The translations under genes were made by a program, and so were the position numbers. Of a stretch of 34,145 nt of DNA, positions 8,065-17,966 are shown one piece after another. The notes beneath the pieces were generated by a model. It worked only from the letters and a program-made list of their open reading frames with translations. It ran no database searches and was not told the origin of the DNA. This DNA comes from Acholeplasmataceae bacterium (GTDB lineage: Bacteria > Bacillota_I > Bacilli_A > Acholeplasmatales > Acholeplasmataceae): the NCBI GenBank assembly GCA_021736335.1, contig JAIPGC010000008.1:1-34145 (forward strand), written 5' to 3'. Each line of letters starts with the position of its first letter. Position 1 is the stretch's first letter.

Positions 8065-9729
8065 ATGGCTAGATTGACACGTGAAAGCAGCGTTACAGTT
8101 GGAACAAAGGACTATAAAATCGATGAATTGTTGAAAACTATCATTTATTTGCCTGCAGATCAAGTTAAGACTTTTTTCATTGAAATTGGGTTAAAGGTTC
8201 CACGTGAATTAAGAATGTTTGTCCTCAGAGAAACACTTAGAGAAAAAGTTATTGAGACTAGAAAATCAAGATTGACACTTGCTGATGAACTCAATTATCG
8301 TCTTTCTTGGTACACAGAATTTACTGAAACACAATTAGAAAATCTACTTGTCTTTTTTGAAGATCCAAAAATCGAAAGAGAGTTTTTAGAAGATTTTTGG
8401 ACTGATCTTGTTGCCTACTTAGTTGAAAAAGAAGTTTCACCAAAACATTTAAAAACATTACTTGATGATAGTATCACTTTTGTTAAAAAGCATGGACTTG
8501 AATTACCGGATATGAAGACATACAATCGTGATTTAAGAGAAATCTTTTTCGATAGCTTTGGACGCATTGATGGTTTAGCACCTGCTAAATTTAGACCAGT
8601 ACTCTTTAAGAGTTCCACGTTATCAGAGATTAGAGATTTAGGAACTAAATATGAAGTTGACGTTCCTAGAAGATTAAAGAAAACCGAATTAGCTGATATC
8701 ATCATCAAGGAACTTAAAGATCGTGGACAACATACAGAAAAATTAGAAGGTGAAATCAGAGGCATGTCTGTTTTAGTCATGCAACGTTTTGCTATTGATC
8801 ATGATATTAAAGCTTCAACAGAGTTAAAGAAAGAAGAAATTATTGAGTATATTTTAGCCAATGCTAAAGAAACCAAAGAAACATACTTTGTTCCTGAATC
8901 ACAGGCAGATTATGATAAAGAAGTCGAAGAAGTAGCTGAACATCTTGAAGAAATTCAAGAACCAGAACCTGTTTACGATGAAATAATTGAAGAGGAACAA
9001 GTCAACATACCAGTTGCTGAAACTATTGTTGAAGAAGAACAAATTGAAGAAGTTGTAGAAGAAAAACAGGTTGAAGAAGAACCTGTTGAAGAAGAGGAAG
9101 AACCTGTTGAAGTAAAGGAACCTGTGAAACCAGTTGAACAAAAACCTCAAGTTCAGGTTGTTCAAAGTTCTTTTGATATGAGTGAACTTGTCAATGAAAT
9201 TAAAAAATTAAGAGAAACATTTGAAGTTGCTTTATTATCTCAAAAGGTTTTAAGTGCAGAAAAAGAAGAAGAAAGATCAAATGCTATACAAGTTACTAAT
9301 CCTAGATCTGAGATACCTGAAGTAAAACCTGTAATCATCAATTCAGCAGAATTCTATGGTGATGTTAAATCATTAAAGAAAGTTATCAAAAACGATGAAG
9401 CAACTGAAAGAGAAAAGTTTATTGAAGAAAAGAAGGCTGAGTCTTCAATTGGCACAGGAAAATCAGATGATGACATCGATGAGACTCCAGGAGAAATTCG
9501 TTTCCTAGGCAAGGTTGGTAAATTCTTATGGAAGATTTTGAAGAAACTACTTAAGTTTGCATTGATTCTTGGTGCAATCGCTGCAGTTCTTGTACTTCTA
9601 TTTGCAGTATTGACCTATTATGTTCCATCACTTACATTCTTAGATGGTGTCAAAGCTTGGTTAGACCAATTATTTGGATTATGGATGATTACTTGGTTAC
9701 ATAACACAATGGCAAGTCTTGGTATGTAA
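8065..9729 (+). CDS. Unknown protein: helical N-terminus, two SAP/Rho-N-like helical repeats, Glu/Val-rich acidic linker, C-terminal TM region
   Basis: ATG at 8065 preceded by GTAGGAGGACC. SEIRDLGTKYEVDVPRRLKKTELADIIIKEL and VMQRFAIDHDIKASTELKKEEIIEYIL resemble each other; linker EEEQIEEVVEEKQVEEEPVEEEEEPVEVKEPVKPVEQKP; TM FALILGAIAAVLVLLFAVLTYYV. Confidence 0.8.
   Translation: MARLTRESSVTVGTKDYKIDELLKTIIYLPADQVKTFFIEIGLKVPRELRMFVLRETLREKVIETRKSRLTLADELNYRLSWYTEFTETQLENLLVFFEDPKIEREFLEDFWTDLVAYLVEKEVSPKHLKTLLDDSITFVKKHGLELPDMKTYNRDLREIFFDSFGRIDGLAPAKFRPVLFKSSTLSEIRDLGTKYEVDVPRRLKKTELADIIIKELKDRGQHTEKLEGEIRGMSVLVMQRFAIDHDIKASTELKKEEIIEYILANAKETKETYFVPESQADYDKEVEEVAEHLEEIQEPEPVYDEIIEEEQVNIPVAETIVEEEQIEEVVEEKQVEEEPVEEEEEPVEVKEPVKPVEQKPQVQVVQSSFDMSELVNEIKKLRETFEVALLSQKVLSAEKEEERSNAIQVTNPRSEIPEVKPVIINSAEFYGDVKSLKKVIKNDEATEREKFIEEKKAESSIGTGKSDDDIDETPGEIRFLGKVGKFLWKILKKLLKFALILGAIAAVLVLLFAVLTYYVPSLTFLDGVKAWLDQLFGLWMITWLHNTMASLGM
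8900..9150 (+). repeat. Low-complexity GAA/GTT-rich coding repeat (acidic linker)
   Basis: Repeated gttgaagaagaacctgttgaagaagaggaagaacctgttgaag-type units encoding VEEEPVEEEEEPVE. Confidence 0.75.
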
Positions 9730-9755
9730 TGATAAAAATAATTTAGGGGGCAACC

Positions 9756-12272
9756 ATGGATAAACTAAAATACACCCCAATGATGCAACAATATTTGGAA
9801 ATTAAAGAAGACTACGCAGATGCGATAGTCTTTTTTAGATTAGGTGATTTCTATGAAATGTTTTTTGATGATGCTATTTTAGCATCGAAAGTTTTAGAAA
9901 TCGCATTAACATCAAGAGATGCAGGGGCTAAGGTACCAATGTGTGGTGTTCCCTATCATGCTGTTAAACCATATGTTCAAAAGCTCATTGAAAAAGGATT
10001 TAAGATTGCAATTGTAGAGCAAACAACAGAACCTGGAAAAGGATTAGTTAAACGAGAAGTTATCAGATTGGTTACACCAGGAACTGTATTAGAAGATGGT
10101 ATTTTAGATGCTAGAACCAACAACTTTATTGCAAGTGTTCTTTTAACCGAAAAAGGATATGCACTCACTTATGTCGATATTTCGACAGGTGAATCCTTTA
10201 TGACTGATGGATTAGAAAAAAAACAAGTATTTGATTTGATTCAAAGTCTGGATATCAGAGAAGTTGTGTTGCCACTTCGATTCGATGAAGCATTTATTGA
10301 AAATCTTAAGGAAAATGATCGTTTGGTTTCATATAACGATGATTATCAGATTGTTGAGCAAAAATATACAAACCATTTAGAAAGAGATCAAAAGCGAGCA
10401 GCATCACATTTGCTCAATTATCTTGTTAATACACAAAAGCAAATGATTAATCATCTAATGCCTTTTAGAATCGTTGAGCGTATTGGCCATATGCATATTG
10501 ATTATCGTGTTAAAAAGCATTTGGAAATCGATGAATCACTTGTCAACCAATCACAAACAACACTGATTCACTGGATCAATGATTGTCAAACAGCGATGGG
10601 ATCTCGTATGCTTAAAGCGATGCTCAATCATCCATTATATGATGTCAAAGCTTTAAACGAACGCTATGATTTGATTGAAGCATTTAAACCTTATCAACCA
10701 AGAGAAAGAGTCATTGACCACTTAAGATATATCTATGATATTAATCGAATTGTAGGTCGAGTCGCTTTTAATACTGTCAATGCCAGAGATTTATATCAAT
10801 TAAAAGAAACTTTAAAGCAAATACCTGATTTGAAAGAAGCATTGAAGCTATATCAAAATCCAAAATTGAATGAAATGATAGAAAACATGAATGATCATCA
10901 TGAACTCTATCAACATTTGGAATCAGCTATTCATCCTGAGCCTCCGATTACTTTGAAAGACGGAGGTATCATCAAAGAAGGATTTGATGAAAAACTAGAT
11001 GAGCTTAGAAATATTGATTTACACGGACAACAATGGTTGACAGAGTTTGAATTATCTGAAAGAGAAAAAACAGGTATTAGGAACTTGCGTGTCGGATATA
11101 ATCGTGTTTTCGGATATTATATTGAGGTATCTAAAGGTAATTCCTCTTTGGTTAAAGATGAATTTCAATATGAAAGAAAACAAACTTTAGCTAATAGCGA
11201 ACGATATATCACACCATCTCTCAAAGCAAAAGAAGATGATTTGCTTCATGCTAAAGAAAGAAGCATGACCTTAGAATATGAACTATTCAAAGAGATCAGA
11301 ACAACCACTGAAGCATATACCTTCTCTTTGCAGGAATTATCAACTCAGATTGCTCAAATTGACGTTTTTCTTAATTTAGCAATCATCTCAGAAAAATATA
11401 ATTTCATTAGACCTGAGCTTCACAACAATAGAAATGTAGAAATATTAAAAGGTAGACACCCAGTAGTTGAACGATTCACAAAATTTGTAGCAAACGATGT
11501 CATCATGGATGAGGGTGAAATCTTTCTTATCACAGGACCTAATATGAGTGGTAAATCCACCTATATGCGGATGTTTGCTATTATAGTATATATGGCTCAA
11601 ATAGGTTGTTTTGTACCCGCTGAAAAAGCAGTTCTTCCAATATATGATGCTATATTTACTAGAATTGGTTCCTCAGATGATCTTAGTGGTGGAAAATCAA
11701 CCTTCATGGTTGAAATGGTTGAATCTAATGAAGCTCTGACAAAAGCAACTTCCAAAAGCTTAATCTTATTTGATGAAATTGGTAGAGGAACTGCTACATA
11801 TGATGGTATGGCGCTTGCTCAAGGTATGATTGAATACATTCATGAAAAAATTAAGGCACAAACGCTTTTTTCGACTCATTATCATGAGCTTACAGTATTA
11901 GAAAACAGTCTTCAAAGACTCACAAATTTGTGTGTTAAAGCCAAAGAAGAACATGATACGATGGTTTTTCTTCACCATGTTGAACGCGGAACAACAGATA
12001 AATCTTATGGTATCCAAGTTGCTTCTTTAGCTCATCTACCAAAAAGTTTGATCATTAGAAGCAAACAAATATTGGAAAAACTTGAACAAAAAGAAAATAA
12101 AGTCGTACTAGATTTGTTTAATTATGAAAAGTTTGAAGAAGAACACGATACAATGATTGATGCTGACAAAGTCGCTGTCTTAGATGAATTGGAAAAGATT
12201 AATCCGGACAACATGACACCAATTGAAGCATTATTACTCATCAAGCATTTACAATCCATTATTAAGAAATAG
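9756..12272 (+). CDS. mutS: DNA mismatch repair protein MutS
   Basis: FFRLGDFYEMFFDDA mismatch-binding motif, TGPNMSGKSTYMR Walker A, LILFDEIGRGTATYDGMALAQ, STHYHELT. Confidence 0.98.
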   Translation: MDKLKYTPMMQQYLEIKEDYADAIVFFRLGDFYEMFFDDAILASKVLEIALTSRDAGAKVPMCGVPYHAVKPYVQKLIEKGFKIAIVEQTTEPGKGLVKREVIRLVTPGTVLEDGILDARTNNFIASVLLTEKGYALTYVDISTGESFMTDGLEKKQVFDLIQSLDIREVVLPLRFDEAFIENLKENDRLVSYNDDYQIVEQKYTNHLERDQKRAASHLLNYLVNTQKQMINHLMPFRIVERIGHMHIDYRVKKHLEIDESLVNQSQTTLIHWINDCQTAMGSRMLKAMLNHPLYDVKALNERYDLIEAFKPYQPRERVIDHLRYIYDINRIVGRVAFNTVNARDLYQLKETLKQIPDLKEALKLYQNPKLNEMIENMNDHHELYQHLESAIHPEPPITLKDGGIIKEGFDEKLDELRNIDLHGQQWLTEFELSEREKTGIRNLRVGYNRVFGYYIEVSKGNSSLVKDEFQYERKQTLANSERYITPSLKAKEDDLLHAKERSMTLEYELFKEIRTTTEAYTFSLQELSTQIAQIDVFLNLAIISEKYNFIRPELHNNRNVEILKGRHPVVERFTKFVANDVIMDEGEIFLITGPNMSGKSTYMRMFAIIVYMAQIGCFVPAEKAVLPIYDAIFTRIGSSDDLSGGKSTFMVEMVESNEALTKATSKSLILFDEIGRGTATYDGMALAQGMIEYIHEKIKAQTLFSTHYHELTVLENSLQRLTNLCVKAKEEHDTMVFLHHVERGTTDKSYGIQVASLAHLPKSLIIRSKQILEKLEQKENKVVLDLFNYEKFEEEHDTMIDADKVAVLDELEKINPDNMTPIEALLLIKHLQSIIKK

Positions 12273-12281
12273 GTATAAATA

Positions 12282-13976
12282 ATGTCTATTATTCAACAGA
12301 TGAATAGCAAATTAGCCAATATGATTGCTGCAGGTGAAGTCGTAGATCGTCCTGCATCAGTGGTTAAAGAGCTCGTAGAAAATTCAATCGATGCCAAAGC
12401 AAGTATCATAACTGTTGAAGTTGTGGACATGGGCATGAAATCGATTATCATCACTGATAATGGTGTGGGTATGGATTTTTTGGATGCACATTTAGCATTT
12501 GATAGACATGCAACCAGTAAGATTATGAATGAAAGTGACTTAGGACACATAATGACACTTGGATTTAGAGGTGAAGCACTTGCTGCTATAGCATCAGTTT
12601 CCAAAGTCATTTTAAAAACAAGACAAAAGGATCAAGAAGGTATTGAGGTAACTTATCATGGTGGTGTTTTTGTCAAAGATGGGACATCTACTTTGAATCA
12701 AGGAACCATTGTTGAGGTCTACGACTTGTTTTACAATACACCAGCACGATTCAAATATATCAAATCAGATTTAGCTGAAAGACAGGCTATTATTGATATT
12801 TTTGATCGATTGGCACTGGCACATCCAGATATTAGATTTAATCTCATCATCGATAATAAAACCATCAAGTCAACCTATGGAACCAATGATTTTTTCAGTT
12901 TAATCGATCAAATCTATGGATCAAAAATGACTCATGGCATGACTGTATTTGAAGAAACCGTTCAAAAGGTACGAATCACAGGCTATCTTTTAAATCCTCA
13001 AATTTCAAGATCCAGAAAGAAAGATATATCTATTTTTGTCAATGGCAGATACATCAGAAACTATAAACTCATTCAAGCGGTCATTGATGGGTATCATAGC
13101 TTTATGATGGTGGGAAAATATCCGATTGCTCTCATTCATCTTGAGATTGATCCTTCTTTATTAGATGTCAATGTTCATCCACAAAAGTACGAAGTCAAAT
13201 TCGTTAATGAATCCATTTTAGCTTATTACATTGAAACTTATGTTAAGCAAGCATTATTAAAAAAGACACATCCGATACCAGAAACTTTAAATACAATTCG
13301 AAAAGAAGAAAAAGATATCTACACACCACTCAATATCAATTTTGGTGAAAAGATAATTAATGAACCTGAATCACTTAATCATTTAGAAAATAATCTAAAA
13401 GCAGAAAAACTCCCTGATTTGGAATATGTCGGTATTTTCTCAGGAACCTATATCCTATTTCAAAATCAAGATGGTCTTTATTTAATGGATCAACATGCAG
13501 CAGCAGAAAGAATAAGATATGAGCATTATTTTAAATCGCTTGCAAATCCTAATAAAGCTGTGAAACATCTCCTTTTTGCTCATCATCTTGAACTGACATC
13601 TGATGATCTTTTAGTCATTCAAAATCATCTTGAAAAACTCAATCATCTTGGTTTCTATTTCAATGAACAAAATGAGCTTGTGGGCTTACCTGTTTGGTTA
13701 AATGATTCAGAAATTGAATTGGCCATTGAAGCAATGGTTTCTATGCTCGTGGAAAAAGAAGCAATTGATTTATCCATATTAAGAGATAAACTTGCCAAAG
13801 ACATAAGCTGCAAAGGTGCAATCAAAGCGAATAAGTCATTAAGTTTGAGTGAAATCAATGCAATTGTAAAAAATCTTAGAACTTGTGAAAATCCATACAC
13901 ATGTCCTCATGGTAGACCAACTTTCATCAAACTATCACATTATGAGATTGAACGCATGTTTAAGCGGGTGGTTTAA
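12282..13976 (+). CDS. mutL: DNA mismatch repair protein MutL
   Basis: NKIAAGEV-like ANMIAAGEVVDRPASVVKELVENSIDA, DNGVGM, TLGFRGEALAAIASVS; C-terminal DQHAAAERIRYE and CPHGRPT. Confidence 0.98.
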   Translation: MSIIQQMNSKLANMIAAGEVVDRPASVVKELVENSIDAKASIITVEVVDMGMKSIIITDNGVGMDFLDAHLAFDRHATSKIMNESDLGHIMTLGFRGEALAAIASVSKVILKTRQKDQEGIEVTYHGGVFVKDGTSTLNQGTIVEVYDLFYNTPARFKYIKSDLAERQAIIDIFDRLALAHPDIRFNLIIDNKTIKSTYGTNDFFSLIDQIYGSKMTHGMTVFEETVQKVRITGYLLNPQISRSRKKDISIFVNGRYIRNYKLIQAVIDGYHSFMMVGKYPIALIHLEIDPSLLDVNVHPQKYEVKFVNESILAYYIETYVKQALLKKTHPIPETLNTIRKEEKDIYTPLNINFGEKIINEPESLNHLENNLKAEKLPDLEYVGIFSGTYILFQNQDGLYLMDQHAAAERIRYEHYFKSLANPNKAVKHLLFAHHLELTSDDLLVIQNHLEKLNHLGFYFNEQNELVGLPVWLNDSEIELAIEAMVSMLVEKEAIDLSILRDKLAKDISCKGAIKANKSLSLSEINAIVKNLRTCENPYTCPHGRPTFIKLSHYEIERMFKRVV

Positions 13977-14848
13977 TGAAAAAAGTGATTGTGATTGTTG
14001 GACCCACTGGATCTGGAAAAACAAGTTTATCGATTAAATTAGCAAAACAATTTAATGCGGAAATCATCAATGCCGATTCGGTTCAGGTTTATCAAGGATT
14101 AAATATTGGTTCGGCTAAAATCAAAGAGGAAGAAAAACAAAACATCAAACATCATCTATTGGATGTTGTATCTTTAGAAGATGAGTACACAGTTTATCAC
14201 TTTCAAAAAGATGTAAGATCGTTAATTAATCAAATAGAAGTTCCTATGATTGTTGGGGGAACCGGATTATATATTCAAGCTGCCCTTTATGATTATGAAT
14301 TTATAGAAGCTAAAAGAGATGTTGATTTCGAGCAAAAACATGAGCATGAATCAAACGAATTAATTCATCAAAGACTCATTGAGCTAGACCCTGATATTAA
14401 GATTGACTTACAAAACAGAAGAAGACTTCTTAGAGCATATGAACAAGCACTTTTGGGAGAAAAGAGATCTGAAAAGAAGAAAAAAGATCAAATTTTATAT
14501 GATGCGTTAATCATATATTTAGATTTGGATAGAACAGTATTAGAAACTAAATTAATAGAAAGACTTGAAAGACAATTAAATGATGGATTTATCGATGAAG
14601 TAAAAAAACTAAAGGAACAAAACATTCATGTTCATGCGATTGGATATAAAGAGTTAAATCAATATTTAGAAGGTGATTATACGCTTCTTGAAGCTAAAGA
14701 GGCGATTATAAAATCTTCAAAAAGATTGGCAAAAAAACAAAAAACATGGTTTAAAAACCAAATGCACCCTTTAATGCTTGATGCATTAAGTGAAACATTG
14801 TATGAGGAGGCACAACTTGCCATTCAATCATTTCTAAAGGAGAAATAA
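13976..14848 (+). CDS. miaA: tRNA dimethylallyltransferase
   Basis: VGPTGSGKTSLSIKLAKQFNAEIINADSVQVYQGLNIGSAK; VGGTGLYIQA; stop/start TAATG overlap with mutL. Confidence 0.96.
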   Translation: MKKVIVIVGPTGSGKTSLSIKLAKQFNAEIINADSVQVYQGLNIGSAKIKEEEKQNIKHHLLDVVSLEDEYTVYHFQKDVRSLINQIEVPMIVGGTGLYIQAALYDYEFIEAKRDVDFEQKHEHESNELIHQRLIELDPDIKIDLQNRRRLLRAYEQALLGEKRSEKKKKDQILYDALIIYLDLDRTVLETKLIERLERQLNDGFIDEVKKLKEQNIHVHAIGYKELNQYLEGDYTLLEAKEAIIKSSKRLAKKQKTWFKNQMHPLMLDALSETLYEEAQLAIQSFLKEK

Positions 14849-14849
14849 A

Positions 14850-15341
14850 ATGAGAATATTCTTAATTGGTATGCCTGGTTCAGGCAAAACAACCATTGCT
14901 AATCAATTAGCTAAAAAAATTGGATATACCTATGTCGATTTAGATGGTATGATTGAAAAGGATGCACATATGTTCATTGAGGAAATATTTGAGCGTTATG
15001 GAGAAAAGAAATTTAGGCAATTAGAGACTGATGCCATCATGAAATTACCAAAGGGAAACCTTGTTGTTGCTTGTGGTGGTGGCATAGTAACAGTCAAAGA
15101 GAATAAAGAACTTATGGATGGTATTAAATTCTATTTGGATACCGACATTGAGGTTATTAAAAAACGCTTAGAAACTGACTATCAACGTCCACTACTTAAA
15201 AAAACAACATTAGAACAATTATTTGATGACAGATATTTTCAATATCAAGATTTTGCCGACGCTGTCATATCAAATAATTATGATATTGAAACAACAGTTA
15301 AGGTCATAGAAAATTATTTAAGACATGAGGTAAATCAATGA
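14850..15341 (+). CDS. aroK: Shikimate kinase
   Basis: IGMPGSGKTTIANQLAKKIGYTYVDLDGMIE; VVACGGGIV; YQRPLL. Confidence 0.9.
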   Translation: MRIFLIGMPGSGKTTIANQLAKKIGYTYVDLDGMIEKDAHMFIEEIFERYGEKKFRQLETDAIMKLPKGNLVVACGGGIVTVKENKELMDGIKFYLDTDIEVIKKRLETDYQRPLLKKTTLEQLFDDRYFQYQDFADAVISNNYDIETTVKVIENYLRHEVNQ

Positions 15342-15769
15342 ATATTTTAGTCATTCACGGACCCAATTTGAATATGCTTGGTAGGAGAAATCCTGAGTTA
15401 TACGGGTCAATGACTCAAGATGAGCTTTTTGATGCACTTGATAGTCATTTTGATGATGTTGATTTTGTATTTTATCAATCCAATTATGAGGGTGAGTTGA
15501 TAGGTGTCATTCATAGCGTCATGAATGAAGATTATAATGCCTTAATCATTAACCCAGGTGCGCTCACGCATACGAGTATTGCCCTAAGAGATGCTCTTGA
15601 AATGTTAGAAATACCAAAAGTCGAAGTCCACTTGTCTAATATTGATCAAAGAGAAGCATATAGAAAAGTAGATTATATCAAAGAAGTTGTTGATGCATGT
15701 TTCATGGGAAAGAAATTGGATAGCTATATTGATGCTGTAGAATTTTTGCTCAATAAAACCGTTGTTTAA
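15338..15769 (+). CDS. aroQ: 3-dehydroquinate dehydratase, type II
   Basis: IHGPNLNMLGRRNPELYG, YQSNYEGELIG, INPGALTHTSIALRDAL, VEVHLSNIDQREAYR. Confidence 0.95.
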   Translation: MNILVIHGPNLNMLGRRNPELYGSMTQDELFDALDSHFDDVDFVFYQSNYEGELIGVIHSVMNEDYNALIINPGALTHTSIALRDALEMLEIPKVEVHLSNIDQREAYRKVDYIKEVVDACFMGKKLDSYIDAVEFLLNKTVV

Positions 15770-15790
15770 TCCATTGGTTTCATGTATAAT
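15762..15790 (+). promoter_or_regulatory. Promoter for efp
   Basis: TTGTTT (15762-15767), 17-bp spacer, TATAAT (15785-15790); -35 overlaps the aroQ 3' end. Confidence 0.6.
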
Positions 15791-15824
15791 AGAAACGGCA
15801 AAAAACTTGAAGGAGTAAAAATAT

Positions 15825-16388
15825 ATGATTAGTACAAATGAATTTAAAACAGGACAAACAATTGTCTACGACGGAAACATCTATTCAGTCATAGAATTTA
15901 TGCATGTAAAACCTGGTAAAGGCGCAGCTTTCGTTAGAACAAAGCTGAGAAATCTTAGAACTGGGTCAGTCACAGATTATACATTCAATGCAGGCACAAA
16001 AGTTGAACGTGCTCAAATTGATAAAAACATGATGCAATATCTATATGCTGATGGTGATAGACATATTTTCATGAACAATGAAACATATGAACAAATTGAG
16101 ATTCCAGCCAATCAAATTCAAAATGAACTTAAGTACATTTATGAAGGTGAATCTGTTGAAGTCATGTTCTACAACAACACAGAAATTTTAGGTGTATCAT
16201 TAACAGACAAGGTCGTATTGACAGTCGTTGAAACAGTACCTGGTGTTAAAGGAGACACAAAGACCAATGCACTCAAGGATGCGATTATGCAGACAGGGTT
16301 ATTGGTTAAAGTACCAATGTTTATTGAAGAAGGCGAAAAAATCATTGTTAATACCAATGATGGATCATACGTTTCAAGAGATAAATAA
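15825..16388 (+). CDS. efp: Elongation factor P
   Basis: [42 protein letters not shown]-terminal [29 protein letters not shown]. Confidence 0.98.
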   Translation: MISTNEFKTGQTIVYDGNIYSVIEFMHVKPGKGAAFVRTKLRNLRTGSVTDYTFNAGTKVERAQIDKNMMQYLYADGDRHIFMNNETYEQIEIPANQIQNELKYIYEGESVEVMFYNNTEILGVSLTDKVVLTVVETVPGVKGDTKTNALKDAIMQTGLLVKVPMFIEEGEKIIVNTNDGSYVSRDK

Positions 16389-16418
16389 TGAAATCCGCGA
16401 GCAATCGTGGTTTTTTTA
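16389..16418 (+). terminator. Intrinsic terminator after efp
   Basis: Imperfect hairpin AATCCGCGA-GCAA-TCGTGGTTT followed by TTTTT. Confidence 0.6.
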
Positions 16419-16479
16419 TGAATAGATGATTTATATTCATTATCATATATGATATCAGGTCTTATTTTTTTAAAAAATA

Positions 16480-16488
16480 TGCTATAAT
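16480..16488 (+). promoter_or_regulatory. Extended -10 promoter for rluB
   Basis: TGC-TATAAT (16480-16488). Confidence 0.5.
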
Positions 16489-16504
16489 GTAACAGGTGAA
16501 GAAA

Positions 16505-17239
16505 ATGGAACGTTTGCAAAAAGTTTTGGCACATGCAAACATTGCTTCAAGACGCAAATCAGAGGAGATAATCCTTGAGGGACGTGTTAAAGTCAATGGG
16601 AATGTAGTGACCGAATTAGGATTTAAGGTTGAAAAAAACGACAAAATAGAAGTAGATGGAAAACCAATTGAGATGGCACAACATCTTTATTTTTTGTTAA
16701 ACAAACCTACAGGATACGTTTCAACAACATCTGATGATAAAAATAGAAAGACAGTTCTTGATTTATTGGATCCAGAATTGAAAGATATTCGCTTATATCC
16801 AGTTGGTAGACTTGATTTTGATACTGCAGGACTTTTACTACTTACCAATGATGGAGAATTTACGAATTTAATGACACATCCTGAGCATGAAATTGAAAAA
16901 GAATATCTTGTTCGTGTTGAAGGTATTGTCACTAGAAAAAAAATTGTTCAGCTTAGAAATGGTGTCGTGATTGATGATGGATACTTAGCAGTTCCAAAGG
17001 AAGTTCGCTTACTTGAGCTTGATAAAAACTTTAAAACAACATTGATTTCAATCACATTAGCTGAAGGTAAAAATAAGCAAGTTAGGAAAATGATGGATGC
17101 CATCGGACATCCAGTAAAAAAACTTACAAGAGTTAGATATGATTTTTTGACATTAGAAGGTGTGGAGAGAGGAACTTATCGGTTTCTTAAAATTCATGAA
17201 GTTAAAAAGTTATATGCACATTCACAGCCAAAAAAATAA
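16505..17239 (+). CDS. rluB: Ribosomal large subunit pseudouridine synthase, RsuA/RluB family
   Basis: MERLQKVLAHANIASRRKSEEIILEGRVKVNG (S4 domain), GRLDFDTAGLLLLTNDGEF catalytic region. ATG at 16505 preceded by AGGTGAAG. Confidence 0.92.
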   Translation: MERLQKVLAHANIASRRKSEEIILEGRVKVNGNVVTELGFKVEKNDKIEVDGKPIEMAQHLYFLLNKPTGYVSTTSDDKNRKTVLDLLDPELKDIRLYPVGRLDFDTAGLLLLTNDGEFTNLMTHPEHEIEKEYLVRVEGIVTRKKIVQLRNGVVIDDGYLAVPKEVRLLELDKNFKTTLISITLAEGKNKQVRKMMDAIGHPVKKLTRVRYDFLTLEGVERGTYRFLKIHEVKKLYAHSQPKK

Positions 17240-17266
17240 AATTTCACTATTTATAGTGTAAAAGCA

Positions 17267-17275
17267 TGGTATAAT
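17267..17275 (+). promoter_or_regulatory. Extended -10 promoter for cmk
   Basis: TGG-TATAAT before the cmk RBS. Confidence 0.5.
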
Positions 17276-17297
17276 TATTGTTGTACGGAGGAAAAAC

Positions 17298-17966
17298 ATG
17301 CCTGGATACAAATTAGCTATAGACGGACCAGCAGGATCAGGAAAAAGCACAATAAGTTCTCTAATCGCTAAAAAGTTGGGGTGGACGCACATTGATACGG
17401 GTGCGATGTATCGAGCAGTTACACTGCTTGCCATCGAACTCAAAATAGATTTACATGATGAAGCGTCATACCGTTTTTTAGAATCCGCACAAATCCATTA
17501 TGATTTTGATCGCATCTATATCAATGACAGAGATGTGACAGAAGCCATAAGAAGTGAGTCAGTAACTCAAAATGTTTCATTAGTATCAAGCTTTCCATAT
17601 GTTAGAAAACGTCTTGTTGAATTACAACAAAGCGCAGCTAAAAATGGGAATATTGTTATGGATGGAAGAGATATAGGGACTGTAGTATTACCCAATGCTG
17701 ATTTAAAAATATTCTTAACCGCCAATGTGGAAGAACGTGCAAAAAGACGGTATAAAGAAAATGTGAAAAAGGGCAAACAAGCTCAAATTTCACAAGTGAT
17801 AGAAGACATCGTCATAAGGGATCAGAAAGACTCAACACGAAAAGAATCACCTCTGCGTAAAGCAAGTGACGCTGTTGAATTAGATACGACTTTCTTAACC
17901 ATTGAAGAAGTGGTTAATAAAATTATAGAACTGACCGACAAAAAGGAGATCAATCATGGAGTTTAG
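17298..17966 (+). CDS. cmk: Cytidylate kinase
   Basis: LAIDGPAGSGKSTISSLIAKKLGWTHIDTGAMYRAVT; VMDGRDIGTVVLPNADLKIFLTA. Confidence 0.97.
   Translation: MPGYKLAIDGPAGSGKSTISSLIAKKLGWTHIDTGAMYRAVTLLAIELKIDLHDEASYRFLESAQIHYDFDRIYINDRDVTEAIRSESVTQNVSLVSSFPYVRKRLVELQQSAAKNGNIVMDGRDIGTVVLPNADLKIFLTANVEERAKRRYKENVKKGKQAQISQVIEDIVIRDQKDSTRKESPLRKASDAVELDTTFLTIEEVVNKIIELTDKKEINHGV

Noticed and set aside
9040-9140. Possible tandem-repeat or CRISPR-like array
   Set aside because: In-frame low-complexity coding sequence; no spaced identical repeats.
8899-9165. Minus-strand 88-aa ORF rich in Phe/Asn/Leu
   Set aside because: Antisense of the GAA-rich acidic linker in the 8065 gene; composition is an artefact of the repeat and no RBS or homology is visible.
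16169-16534. Minus-strand 121-aa ORF across efp/rluB
   Set aside because: Overlaps conserved efp and its terminator; no recognisable protein character.
17243-17256. Small hairpin CACTA-TTTA-TAGTG after rluB as a terminator
   Set aside because: Short weak stem with no clear T tract; not enough to call.
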